Origin: Ruminococcus albus AD2013
Lineage (GTDB): Bacteria > Bacillota > Clostridia > Oscillospirales > Ruminococcaceae
Assembly (NCBI RefSeq): GCF_000526775.1
Contig: NZ_JAGS01000001.1
Coordinates: forward strand, 868,001 to 932,000
Reading direction: 5' to 3'
Length of the DNA: 64,000 nt
This document shows, piece after piece, positions 41,356 through 50,099 of the stretch; position 1 is the first letter of the stretch; each line of letters opens with the position of its first letter. The position numbers and the translations under genes are program-made. The notes under the pieces are model-generated. The model did not search any database. It saw only the letters and a list, made by a program, of their open reading frames with translations, and was not told the origin of the DNA.

Positions 41356-42798
41356 TTATCCGATAAGCCAGTCGTACATCTCCTGATATTTTCTAGCAGA
41401 AGCCTGCCATGAGAAATCCTTGGACATAGCCTGACGAATTATGCCGTTCCATTCATCACGCCTGTCAACGTAAATGTAGTGAGCAAACATGACGGTATTG
41501 TACATCTCGTGAGCGTTATAATTGGAAAAGCTGAATCCTGTACCTGTTTTTTCAAACTGATTGTAGGGCTGAACCGTGTCACGGAGACCGCCTGTCTCTC
41601 GGACGATAGGCAGTGTGCCGTATCTCAGGGACATCAGCTGTGAAAGACCGCAAGGCTCAAACAGAGATGGCATCAGGAATGCATCACTTGCCGCGTAGAT
41701 CTTGTGGCTCATGGCTTCGCTGTAATACATATTCGCTGAAACCTTATCGGGATATTTCCAAGCGAAGTATCTGAACATTTCCTCGTACTTCTGGTCACCT
41801 GTGCCGAGTACAACAATCTGAATATCCTGCTGGCAGAGTTTTTCCATCATGTAAGCGATAAGGTCGAATCCTTTCTGGTCAGTAAGTCTGCTGACAATGC
41901 CTATCATGAACTTGTTGTCATCGCAGGTAAGACCAAGTTCGGACTGCAAAGCACGTTTATTCATGATTTTCTTTTCGAGAACACTGTTAATATCGTAATT
42001 GCAATTTATCATCTTGTCAGTGGCAGGGTCGTATTCAGCATAGTCGATACCGTTGACGATACCTCGCAGATCATTCTTTCGAGCCCTCATAAGGCCGTCA
42101 AGTCCCTCGCCGTAGAATTGTGTTTTTATTTCTTCGGCATAGGAATCGGATACAGTTGTGATAGCATCTGCATAGACAAGTCCGCCCTTCAGCATATTGC
42201 CGTCAACGTCCTTGAGAAGCTTATCATAGGTCATGTAATATGATGACAGACCTGACAGTGCCATAAATCTTGCGGCATTATCATTTCCCTGAAATTTCAG
42301 ATTGTGTATAGTCATAACAGTCTTTATGCCGCGGAAGAACTCCCCTCCCCAGAAAGAATCATGGAGATATACCGGTATAAGACCGGTCTGCCAGTCGTGG
42401 CAATGTATAACATCGGGTCTGAAATCCAGTACAGGCAGAGCAGAAAGTACAGCTCTGTCAAAGTACATGAACTTTTCGATATCCCAGTGCCAGTCACCAT
42501 ATGGCTTTTCACCGCTGAAATAGTACTCGTTGTCGATGAAATAGAATGTAATTCCATCGTATTCCATTTTCAGCAGACCTACATATCTGTTCTGACCCGC
42601 AAAATCCATGTAGAAGTTTGTGATATACTCCATCTGGTCTTTCCATTTCTGAGCGATGCAGGCATATTTGGGCAGTATAACACGAACATCATAATACTTT
42701 TTATCAAAACACTTCGGCAGAGAACCAACAACGTCTGCCAGACCGCCTGTCTTGATAAAAGGAACTACTTCCGAAGCAGCAAAAAGAACTTTTTTCAT
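41356..42798 (-). CDS. glgA: Glycogen synthase (ADP-glucose, GT5)
   Basis: 480 aa. The N-terminal ADP-glucose motif KTGGLADV (16-23), HDWQTGL, and C-terminal PSLFEPCGLSQL plus a GTLPIVRETGG loop are the GT5 hallmarks. It extends alpha-1,4-glucan, so the organism stores glycogen. No other glg genes are adjacent. SD AAGGAAGGGA and a TTGACG-17-TATAAT promoter. Confidence 0.95.
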   Translation of the reverse strand: MKKVLFAASEVVPFIKTGGLADVVGSLPKCFDKKYYDVRVILPKYACIAQKWKDQMEYITNFYMDFAGQNRYVGLLKMEYDGITFYFIDNEYYFSGEKPYGDWHWDIEKFMYFDRAVLSALPVLDFRPDVIHCHDWQTGLIPVYLHDSFWGGEFFRGIKTVMTIHNLKFQGNDNAARFMALSGLSSYYMTYDKLLKDVDGNMLKGGLVYADAITTVSDSYAEEIKTQFYGEGLDGLMRARKNDLRGIVNGIDYAEYDPATDKMINCNYDINSVLEKKIMNKRALQSELGLTCDDNKFMIGIVSRLTDQKGFDLIAYMMEKLCQQDIQIVVLGTGDQKYEEMFRYFAWKYPDKVSANMYYSEAMSHKIYAASDAFLMPSLFEPCGLSQLMSLRYGTLPIVRETGGLRDTVQPYNQFEKTGTGFSFSNYNAHEMYNTVMFAHYIYVDRRDEWNGIIRQAMSKDFSWQASARKYQEMYDWLIG

Positions 42799-42881
42799 AA
42801 CATTTATCCCTTCCTTTTATGATTTACTATAAAAAAAACTCATTTCACGAATTTGAGATTATATACAATCTATTTAAGTTA

Positions 42882-42910
42882 ATTATAACACGCTTTGTTA
42901 TTTTCGTCAA
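42882..42910 (-). promoter_or_regulatory. Sigma-A promoter for glgA
   Basis: Minus strand TTGACG (42910-42905), 17-bp spacer, TATAAT (42887-42882). Confidence 0.75.
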
Positions 42911-42933
42911 TAGGATAATTAGATAATTTAGTA

Positions 42934-43995
42934 TTATTTGTCAAACCCATCAAGCGGGAAAAGTACTCGCTTTTCAGCTAACATTTCTTTGATACGCGTT
43001 TTAGTGACGGCATATTCCTTTCTGTCCTCACCTTTTAGTACAAGACTTTCCTTTTCCCAGCGTACGAAGTCTATATCATCATACTCTTTATAGTCCATCG
43101 GCACTTCTCCATGCATTCTTACCATACGGGGATCAAAGTGAAGAGGGCAGGAAAAGTCCATTACAAAGATCTCATTCGGACAAGCCCAGTAACAGCCGTC
43201 ACAGGCAAGCAGATTACTGTCCTTATCATAGAAAATATCGCATACTATAAATGATTCACCGCCGCTGAAAGAAATATCATGTTCCATTCCCTCGGGGATA
43301 TAATCGTAATTTCTGTCTGTTTCAACTTCAAAAAAGCTTATACCGTAAAGGTCGGTATGGTACGGGATATAGGTATTTCCGTTTGAATGATGTATTAAAG
43401 ATCTGAAAGGGTGAAGGTGGTGGCTGTCTGTAAAATGCTCAAATATCTGCATATCGTCCTTGTAATAAGTACATTTCGCTATCCTGGCACCTGTATATTT
43501 GTTCCCAATACCAGACTTCTCGCCGTAAACATCATACTGTACTCTAAAACCATCACTCAGATCATAATTATCTGTGCAGATGAAATATTTCTCATCATAA
43601 AATTCCCTGCCCTCGGGGTGTACACCTGATGAGTAGATATTAGTATACGAAAAGTTTTCAAATGTGCATAAACAGCAGGAAATATTCTCACAGTAAAAAT
43701 GTATATGTTTAAAGTCTGTCTCACCGTTGATTTGACTTTCACAGTTCAGTGTTACCTCATATCTGCCGTCTGTTTTATTTATGTCAAAGTCAAGTATGTC
43801 ATAGTCTTCAAACTTTGAAAGCCATTGTCCCTCATCAGTCTCGGGATATGGACTGAAAACAAAGTTAAATGATTTTAGTCCGCTTTTCTCTGTTTCCTCC
43901 TCGGGAAAAACGCCCCATAAAGCACACCTTGCACTGTTTACAGTACCATCATGATAAATATGTTCGGTGATATCTTTATTTTCAAAATATCTCAT
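42934..43995 (-). CDS. Unrecognised cytosolic protein of 353 aa
   Basis: No family recognised. It has no signal peptide or membrane segment, is rich in Asp, Glu, Tyr and Phe, and reads as mainly beta-strand. A Cys cluster SCCLCTF (about 105-111) and a later ACDGCYWAC (about 274-282) could bind a metal. HHLHPF and HHSNGN add histidines in the middle. Its start overlaps the TfoX-like gene by 4 bp, so the two are co-translated. Confidence 0.7.
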   Translation of the reverse strand: MRYFENKDITEHIYHDGTVNSARCALWGVFPEEETEKSGLKSFNFVFSPYPETDEGQWLSKFEDYDILDFDINKTDGRYEVTLNCESQINGETDFKHIHFYCENISCCLCTFENFSYTNIYSSGVHPEGREFYDEKYFICTDNYDLSDGFRVQYDVYGEKSGIGNKYTGARIAKCTYYKDDMQIFEHFTDSHHLHPFRSLIHHSNGNTYIPYHTDLYGISFFEVETDRNYDYIPEGMEHDISFSGGESFIVCDIFYDKDSNLLACDGCYWACPNEIFVMDFSCPLHFDPRMVRMHGEVPMDYKEYDDIDFVRWEKESLVLKGEDRKEYAVTKTRIKEMLAEKRVLFPLDGFDK

Positions 43996-44315
43996 TGTTT
44001 TTTCACCTTTTTCTTTGGCTGAGGAAGTTCATCCGCAACAGAGGTTATTAGTTCTTTCAAACGTTCCCTGTCATCGATGACATCTACAAGAAGCATTTCC
44101 TTAGCACCCTCATATGGTATTTCTTTTAAAGCGTTCGGAAGAAGATTTTTCGCGGAAGAAGTGGGTTTTATAAAAAATCGGTCATCATATATCCCTCCGA
44201 CTACTTTGCCTCTGCAATATATTATGAACTCCCCCATCATACTGCGGTATGAAATTTCTTCTGAATCTGAAAGCTGTTCAAGTACGTATTCAAGATATTC
44301 TTTTGTTGATGGCAT
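43992..44315 (-). CDS. TfoX N-terminal-domain protein
   Basis: 107 aa from ATG 44315; GTG 44324 is an alternative, and neither ribosome site is strong. The segment ISYRSMMGEFIIYCRGKVVGGIYDDRFFIKPT matches TfoX_N proteins (RRMFGGxGlY-type in Sxy/TfoX). The C terminus is Lys-rich. Stand-alone TfoX_N proteins are widespread, and only the larger proteobacterial TfoX is tied to competence; the role here is unknown. Coupled to the 353-aa protein downstream. Confidence 0.8.
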   Translation of the reverse strand: MPSTKEYLEYVLEQLSDSEEISYRSMMGEFIIYCRGKVVGGIYDDRFFIKPTSSAKNLLPNALKEIPYEGAKEMLLVDVIDDRERLKELITSVADELPQPKKKVKKQ

Positions 44316-44562
44316 ACAGCTCACTCACTTTCTTTTGTTTAATGAAGATACGTTCATATCATATTAATTATTATATCATATTTTGGAGCGTATGTAAAGA
44401 TACGCAGAAGCAAATATTTGGATATATCGGGTTTTGTATTGGTGCTGATTCGGTGGTTTAAATTTGGGTGTTATTTGATTTTACGTTATTATGATAATTG
44501 TTCTATTTGAAATATACAGTTTAATATATTCTCAAATGTAATATTTAATTAATAATATAGGA

Positions 44563-44591
44563 TTAAAAAGTCTACATTATTAGTGTATAAT
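44563..44591 (+). promoter_or_regulatory. Candidate promoter for the GH5 operon
   Basis: TTAAAA (44563-44568), 17-bp spacer, TATAAT (44586-44591). Confidence 0.5.
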
Positions 44592-44601
44592 TAAATTGGA
44601 A

Positions 44602-44615
44602 ATTTGTATACAAAT
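44602..44615. promoter_or_regulatory. 14-bp palindromic operator candidate for the GH5 operon
   Basis: ATTTGTA/TACAAAT, perfect, starting about 4 nt past the expected transcript start. The TTGTATACAA core recalls GntR-family operators; no GntR gene is seen in this window. Confidence 0.5.
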
Positions 44616-44646
44616 ATAGCATGAAGCACTTTAAGGAGCTGATACT

Positions 44647-45561
44647 ATGTTGAATAAACTGAAAGTAATAAATGGTAAACTGACAGACGGTGAAAAGCCT
44701 GTCAGACTTTTCGGATTGTCTACCCACGGTATCGCATGGTACCCCGAATATGTATGTGAAGAATCCTTCGCGGCGCTGAAAAATGAATGGCGCACAAACT
44801 GTGTGAGGATAACTATGTATACCGATGAATTCCGCGGATACTGCAAAGACGGCAATAAGCAGCACCTCAAGGAACTTGTGGAAAAAGGTGTCAACATTGC
44901 TGAAAAGCTTGATATGTACGTAATTGTTGACTGGCACGTTCTTAGTGATCAGGATCCTATGAAGTATATAGATCAGGCTGAGGAGTTTTTTGGGGATATG
45001 TCAAAGCGTTTTGCCGGGAAGAGCAATGTCATATACGAGATCTGCAACGAACCGAACAACAGCGGTACGTGGGAAAGAGTGACTGAGTATGCCGATAGGA
45101 TAATACCTCTGATAAGACAGAATTCTCCTGATGCGCTGATAATTACAGGCACCCCTAACTGGTCGCAGGATATACACTGTGCGCTTGATAAGCCTTTCAA
45201 ATGGGATAATGTCATGTATTCCCTTCATTTCTATGCGGCAACACATAAGGGAACTCTTCGCAGCCGGCTTGAGCGCTGTGTTGAAGCAGGACTACCTGTT
45301 TTCATAAATGAGTTCAACCTGTGTGAAGCTAGCGGAAAGGGTGAGATAGATCACGATGAGTCAGAAGCGTGGCGCGAAGTGATCGACAGACTTGGGCTCA
45401 GCTGCATATGCTGGTGTTTATCAAACAGCGGTGATACTTGTGGAGTTTTTGCGAAGAATTGCACCAAGCTTTCGGATTGGACAGATGAGGATCTAAAAAA
45501 TTCGGGTCAGATCATAAAGAGCTGGTTCAGTAAGTTTGCAGATGAGGAGAATAACAGATGA
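44647..45561 (+). CDS. GH5 glucanase without signal peptide
   Basis: 304 aa, a bare catalytic barrel. The acid/base is Glu135 in YEICNEPN and the nucleophile Glu222 in FINEFNLCEASG; His in VDWHVLSD and HFYAA also match GH5. The N terminus (MLNKLKVING) starts directly on the domain, with no secretion signal, dockerin or binding module. It is therefore probably cytosolic and acts on imported oligosaccharides. AAGGAG sits 8 nt before ATG 44647. Its stop overlaps the nitroreductase start. Confidence 0.9.
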   Translation: MLNKLKVINGKLTDGEKPVRLFGLSTHGIAWYPEYVCEESFAALKNEWRTNCVRITMYTDEFRGYCKDGNKQHLKELVEKGVNIAEKLDMYVIVDWHVLSDQDPMKYIDQAEEFFGDMSKRFAGKSNVIYEICNEPNNSGTWERVTEYADRIIPLIRQNSPDALIITGTPNWSQDIHCALDKPFKWDNVMYSLHFYAATHKGTLRSRLERCVEAGLPVFINEFNLCEASGKGEIDHDESEAWREVIDRLGLSCICWCLSNSGDTCGVFAKNCTKLSDWTDEDLKNSGQIIKSWFSKFADEENNR

Positions 45562-46385
45562 ACAATGTTTTCGGGCTTATAAGCGAGCGCAAAAGTGTCA
45601 GGACATTCGACAGTGATGAGATCACACCACTGATACGCGATAATATACTCAGGTACGCCAGAGGGATAAAAACTCCCTATGGACAGGAAGTTGATGTGCG
45701 CATACTGGACAAAGGTATGCATGGACTTTCAAGTCCTGTGATCGTGGGAACGGATACTTACATTGCAGGAAAGATGGAACGTGCAGAGCACGCCGAAGAA
45801 GCATTCGGCTACTTTTTTGAAGAGCTTGTGCTGTATATACAGTCTCTTGGACTTGGTACCACCTGGATCGGTGGCACTATGGACAGAAAGGCTTTTGAGG
45901 ATGCGATGGAGCTTGATTCAAACGAAGTCATGCCTTGTGTCAGCCCTATTGGAAAACCTGCGGATAAGCGTTCTATCAGGGAGACTATGATGCGTAAGGG
46001 TCTCAGGGCTGACAGCCGTAAAAAGTTTGAAGAGCTGTTCTTTGATGGTAGTATCGATGTGCCCCTGAGTGAAGCAAGATATCCGGAACTTTCTGAAATC
46101 CTTGAAGCAGTCAGACTTGCACCATCAGCAGTAAATAAACAGCCATGGCGTGTGATAGTCACACCAACAGGCGCACATTTCTACATTAAACACGATATGG
46201 GCTATATCGACAGCACAGGTTGGGATATGCAGAAGATAGACATGGGTATTGCACTATGTCATTTCGGACTTTGTGCCGAAGCTAATGGTATCGAAACACG
46301 ATTCAGTATCGAGGACCCCGGGCTTGATGCCGGCAAACTTGAATATATTGCAAGCTTTCTGATTGAAAAATGGAGTGAAGAATGA
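45558..46385 (+). CDS. Nitroreductase-family flavoprotein
   Basis: 275 aa. SERKSVRTFDS (about 9-19) and RLAPSAVNKQPWRVIV carry the FMN-binding signatures; LGLGTTWIGG lies in the middle. The layout with two half-domains fits the TM1586-type nitroreductase family. Substrate unknown. ATGA overlaps on both sides place it between the GH5 and thioesterase genes. Confidence 0.85.
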   Translation: MNNVFGLISERKSVRTFDSDEITPLIRDNILRYARGIKTPYGQEVDVRILDKGMHGLSSPVIVGTDTYIAGKMERAEHAEEAFGYFFEELVLYIQSLGLGTTWIGGTMDRKAFEDAMELDSNEVMPCVSPIGKPADKRSIRETMMRKGLRADSRKKFEELFFDGSIDVPLSEARYPELSEILEAVRLAPSAVNKQPWRVIVTPTGAHFYIKHDMGYIDSTGWDMQKIDMGIALCHFGLCAEANGIETRFSIEDPGLDAGKLEYIASFLIEKWSEE

Positions 46386-46774
46386 AGACCATCGAAGAAA
46401 TAAGAGAATTTTTCAGCCACGACCTCTATGCTTATGATACAGGCGCATATATCGAGGAAGTCGGTGACAGATATGCAAAGATAAGCCTTACCCTGACAGA
46501 GCGTCACAGAAATGCTGTCGGCGGTGTAATGGGTGGAGTTTATTTCACTATTGCTGATTTTGCATTTGCTGTCGCATCGAACTGGCAGTCACCAGGTACG
46601 GTATCGCTAGATTCTGATATATCTTTTATAGGTGTACCATCTACCGATAAGATATATGCCGAGACCGAACTTGTTAAGGATGGCAGGTCTGTCTGCACTT
46701 ACATAGTGAGAGTCAACGACGGTACTGGGAAACCGCTTGCTGTGGTAAAAACAGTTGGATTTCATAAAACATGA
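46382..46774 (+). CDS. PaaI-type hotdog thioesterase
   Basis: 130 aa. The hotdog helix and catalytic loop RHRNAVGGVMGGVYFTIADF match PaaI/YdiI-like acyl-CoA thioesterases (Asn and Gly loop, Asp in IADF). Last gene of the GH5 operon, overlapping the nitroreductase by 4 bp. Its link to a glucanase is unexplained. Confidence 0.87.
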   Translation: MKTIEEIREFFSHDLYAYDTGAYIEEVGDRYAKISLTLTERHRNAVGGVMGGVYFTIADFAFAVASNWQSPGTVSLDSDISFIGVPSTDKIYAETELVKDGRSVCTYIVRVNDGTGKPLAVVKTVGFHKT

Positions 46775-46782
46775 AAAATATT

Positions 46783-46819
46783 AAAATCCCGGAAAACATA
46801 AAGCTTTTCGGGATTTTTT
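46783..46819. terminator. Bidirectional terminator
   Basis: AAAATCCCG(G)AAAA pairs with TTTTCGGGATTTT across CATAAAGC, with TTTTTTG on the plus side. It lies between the convergent thioesterase and GGDEF genes. Confidence 0.75.
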
Positions 46820-46822
46820 GTA

Positions 46823-48727
46823 TCAGTATCTTCTAAGATAGCGCGAGTAATTTTTGCGCTTTTTCTCTTTGTACATTACTTCATCGGCCTTAGTTATCAG
46901 CTTGAAAAGTGTCATATCGTCAGCAACTCTGGTAACAAGAGTACCTATACTGCACTCGACTTGATAGGGTTTTCCGGTTATCTTGTTGGTATGTTCTACT
47001 CGGCTCTTGATCGCAGTCTCTACCTTTTCGATGTCCTCTTCTTCCGCATTCAAACCTATAACGATAAACTCGTCACCGCCGAATCTTGCACATATCATGC
47101 CTTCTTCGCAACTTTCGCTGATTATTGTGGCAAGAGTTTTAAGAGCAAAATCACCCTCGCTGTGTCCGAAGTTATCGTTTATGTATTTCAGTCCGTCCAT
47201 ATCAACAAAACTTATAAGCAGTTTCTGTCCCAACATCCTGCATTCGTTGAATACCGAATCGGCAGCTCGGATAAAACCATTTCTGTTGTAAATATTGCAG
47301 AGCGGATCGATGACATAGAGCTTATCCAGCTCATCGATAACGTTATTGAGATTGATAAGCTTTCGGATATCCTCAAGGCTTTGGCTGATACTCATTATCA
47401 GTGAATGACATACCATGCTTCTTGTGGGAAACTCGCTGTTAGTGATTATAGCATAACCGAGACATCTCTCTCTGAAATGCAGCGGAAGATAATAGCTGAT
47501 ATTTCCGCCTGTGGCAAAGTTTCTTGGAGCAATGTTGGAACTTCTGAAGCACTTAACTTCGGATATCTCACCCTTGTTCCATATCAGCGGCGCAGACATC
47601 TTAGGTGTGTATCCGTGTATGAGGGAATCCTCTATCTTCACGGAATAATTGCTTATCCAGTCATCACAAAGACAGATGCAAAAACGGTCACAGTCGAGTT
47701 CTGAAACTCTGTTTCCGATGACTCTCATGCATTCCTCGGGTGTTTCGGTCTCGGCAGTTTCGGATATGATGCTGTTGAGCAGACGAACTTTTGACCTGTT
47801 GTAATCGAGTATATTATAGGTGTACCTGCGGTAAGCGTTGATATCCGTTAGTTCGGTAGATACACAGCCGCAGCTTTCCGATAGTACGAGCTTAGCATCA
47901 AGATTCCTGATTTTCTCCCATGATTTACCTTCTATTGCATTGTAAAGTATCTCACAGGCTGAATATCCGGCTTCAGCAAGAGGTCTTTCAACGGTCGTCA
48001 GTGCTGGATAGTGATGACGGGCATTGTAGATATTATCAAAACCTGTCACAATAATGTCATCCGGTATAGTATATCCCCTGTCCTCAAATACCTTTATTGC
48101 TGAAAGTGCAGCGGCGTCATTCGCACATATCAGTGCATCAGGCAGTTTTCTGCCGCTCTTTAAAAGCTTTTCAGCCATGACTTTACCATCACTTGGACGG
48201 AACTCACCGAACATTATCCTGTCAGGGTCAACGCTCTTCCCTGCTGCAGTCATTACCTCACAGAAGGCTTCATATCTTTCCACGGCTTCGGGATTATTCT
48301 GAGATCCTGAAAGATATGAAATATCATTTGCACCGTGAACCTCAATGATATGGCTGACAAGCTCAGACATGGCTTTTTTGTTGTTGATAGTCACATTCAT
48401 GAACTGCGGATATTCATTGCAGTCAAAAACAACAACAGGAAGCATTGAAGCTTTAATTGCCGAAACGAGTTTCTGTTTGACCTCGACATCGGGGATAGTA
48501 TTTATCATAAGTATAACGCCATCGAACATTTTGTAGTTTATCAGGCTGTAAATATTGTTCTCTCCCACATCGAATCCGCGGTCTGAAACAACTCCGCAGA
48601 AACAGGAAAAACAAGAGATGTTGAGATCTTTCTCTTTAGCATATTCGATAACTCCGTCGATAACGCCGCGCTGATATTCTTCGTCAATGCCGGCAGCGAT
48701 CAGAGCGATCTCAGTGGGTCTGTTCAT
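46823..48727 (-). CDS. Soluble LacI-type sensor fused to a GGDEF diguanylate cyclase
   Basis: 634 aa. Residues about 1-290 form a periplasmic-binding-protein-like sugar sensor as in LacI regulators (ALICANDAAALSAIKVFEDRGY, VTGFDNIYNARH), but with no helix-turn-helix and no membrane segment. A middle GAF-like region (about 310-455) follows. The C-terminal domain has DMDGLKYINDNFGHSEGD and the intact FGGDEF active site. It should make cyclic-di-GMP in response to a cytosolic ligand. Stand-alone gene with its own promoter. Confidence 0.88.
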   Translation of the reverse strand: MNRPTEIALIAAGIDEEYQRGVIDGVIEYAKEKDLNISCFSCFCGVVSDRGFDVGENNIYSLINYKMFDGVILMINTIPDVEVKQKLVSAIKASMLPVVVFDCNEYPQFMNVTINNKKAMSELVSHIIEVHGANDISYLSGSQNNPEAVERYEAFCEVMTAAGKSVDPDRIMFGEFRPSDGKVMAEKLLKSGRKLPDALICANDAAALSAIKVFEDRGYTIPDDIIVTGFDNIYNARHHYPALTTVERPLAEAGYSACEILYNAIEGKSWEKIRNLDAKLVLSESCGCVSTELTDINAYRRYTYNILDYNRSKVRLLNSIISETAETETPEECMRVIGNRVSELDCDRFCICLCDDWISNYSVKIEDSLIHGYTPKMSAPLIWNKGEISEVKCFRSSNIAPRNFATGGNISYYLPLHFRERCLGYAIITNSEFPTRSMVCHSLIMSISQSLEDIRKLINLNNVIDELDKLYVIDPLCNIYNRNGFIRAADSVFNECRMLGQKLLISFVDMDGLKYINDNFGHSEGDFALKTLATIISESCEEGMICARFGGDEFIVIGLNAEEEDIEKVETAIKSRVEHTNKITGKPYQVECSIGTLVTRVADDMTLFKLITKADEVMYKEKKRKNYSRYLRRY

Positions 48728-48769
48728 AAAAACGACCTCCCTTTTTTATATAATAGTATTATCTTTTAT

Positions 48770-48798
48770 AGTATACAATATTTTTTGTAAAAAATCAA
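48770..48798 (-). promoter_or_regulatory. Sigma-A promoter for the sensor-GGDEF gene
   Basis: Minus strand TTGATT (48798-48793), 17-bp spacer, TATACT (48775-48770). Confidence 0.65.
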
Positions 48799-48807
48799 TA
48801 GTTTTTG

Positions 48808-48857
48808 AAAAAAACTTCCAAACATCACCATAAAACGCGGTGATATTTGGAAGTTTT
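48808..48857 (-). terminator. Strong terminator after the first CmpB-type gene
   Basis: 19-nt arms (48811-48829 and 48839-48857) with one mismatch, followed on the minus strand by seven T. Confidence 0.88.
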
Positions 48858-48872
48858 GATGGTATACAGATC

Positions 48873-49652
48873 TCAGAGTTCTTTTTTGATAAATGAAATC
48901 ATATCGTTAAGCTTGCCGTTTTTTGCCTGCTCAAGCTGTTTTTCCATATAGCTTCTAAGTATGTCGATAAAATCATGTTCGGTATGCAAAGCGAAGATAA
49001 AACGGTATCTTCTGCGCTGCCGCCTGGCTTCGGCTCGGATATGTTTTTTCAGCTCATCATAGCGTATGACCATTTTGTTTTCGGTGGCAAAGGCTTTGAT
49101 CTTTGCGGTAAGGCTGAAGGACATTACCAAGTCGATAGTAAGTATACCGTAGAAAAAACCTATCACAAAAGAGAACAGCAAATTATGCGAGAACCATTCA
49201 AGACCAGATAAAATTCTCGGGTGAATGAAAAAATAATAACCTGCTCCGAGCATAGCCCAGTAGAATGAAAATCTCAGACAGATTATACCCTTGTAGTTAA
49301 ATCTCAACTCAGAATAATCCCACAGTTTAATGTGGCGTCTTATAATGAAAAGTTCACCTGCGATAAGTTCAATGACTGTCATGGCTACAGCCATTACGGC
49401 AAAAAGCACACCTTTTCTTATCGAGTCATTATCTATCGGTATGAACTTTTCCAGCATCGCCATCAGGTAAAGTGCTGTCAGTCCGAAACCGTAAAGCGGA
49501 AGACATGGACCATTGAGAAATCCCGGGTTTATCCAGACTCGTTCCTTGTTCGTCGGTTTGAAGCGGCGGTAAAAGACTTCCAGCGTCCACCCGAGCATAC
49601 TGCCCGATGCAAACAGAAGTGCAAGTATCATAAATCCGTATACGATAGTCAT
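48873..49652 (-). CDS. CmpB-type (ABC-transporter type IV) membrane protein 1
   Basis: 259 aa from ATG 49652 (GAGGTG upstream; TTG 49667 rejected). Five to six helices. FASGSMLGWTLEVFYRR, FLNGPCLPLYGFG, AGELF and LWDYSELRFNYKGIICLRFS match the putative ABC-transporter type IV (CmpB) family, in which no transport has been shown. The tail is charged and cytosolic. A shorter paralogue lies beyond spoIIID. Confidence 0.8.
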   Translation of the reverse strand: MTIVYGFMILALLFASGSMLGWTLEVFYRRFKPTNKERVWINPGFLNGPCLPLYGFGLTALYLMAMLEKFIPIDNDSIRKGVLFAVMAVAMTVIELIAGELFIIRRHIKLWDYSELRFNYKGIICLRFSFYWAMLGAGYYFFIHPRILSGLEWFSHNLLFSFVIGFFYGILTIDLVMSFSLTAKIKAFATENKMVIRYDELKKHIRAEARRQRRRYRFIFALHTEHDFIDILRSYMEKQLEQAKNGKLNDMISFIKKEL

Positions 49653-49792
49653 AAGTACACCTCGCAAAAATGACCGTAATTCATTTTAATTATATTATAG
49701 CTGAAATCTATGATTTTGTCAACTGCAATATGCCGTCCTGCCGCAGTGCGGAAGAACGGCATATGCTTATGTATATTCCTATCAGCGGATAT

Positions 49793-50047
49793 TTATTTCT
49801 GAGCGATCTCATATTTGTGTTTAGTTGCAAGACCGCCGCGTATATGACGCTGCTCTTTGTTTTCCTCAAGTATTTTACGGACCTCACTGAAAAGAGAGGA
49901 GGACAGCTTCGGAAGTTGTTCGGTAAGGTCTTTGTGTACTGTGGATTTTGATACTCCGAATTCTGCTGCGGTGGCTCGTACAGTAGCTTTTCGGCTGACC
50001 ATGAATTCGCCGAACTGCACAGCCCTTTCCTTATCGGTTCTAAACAT
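49793..50047 (-). CDS. spoIIID: Sporulation transcriptional regulator SpoIIID
   Basis: 84 aa. The helix-turn-helix is TVRATAAEFGVSKSTVHKDL (about 22-41), and the C-terminal basic RGGLATKHKY is the family signature for DNA binding. In Bacillus it acts in the mother cell after sigma-E. GGGGTG lies upstream of ATG 50047. Its presence argues for a sporulation programme in this organism. Confidence 0.95.
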   Translation of the reverse strand: MFRTDKERAVQFGEFMVSRKATVRATAAEFGVSKSTVHKDLTEQLPKLSSSLFSEVRKILEENKEQRHIRGGLATKHKYEIAQK

Positions 50048-50099
50048 TGTTCACACCCCTTTTGCTACATAATATGTCGCAGTGAGGTGTGATAGAACA

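Larger units (their letters stand above)
44325..44646 (+). other. AT-rich intergenic region upstream of the GH5 operon
   Basis: 322 bp between divergent genes. It contains the GH5 promoter candidate (44563-44591) and a 14-bp palindrome (44602-44615). The rest shows no gene or repeat. Confidence 0.5.

Noticed and set aside
42304..42822. 172-codon plus-strand frame opposite glgA
   Set aside because: Antisense to the glgA N-terminal domain, no recognisable content.
49728..49764. Hairpin downstream of spoIIID as a terminator
   Set aside because: ATATGCCGT/ACGGCATAT arms are clear but no U-run follows on either side, so only a hairpin can be claimed.
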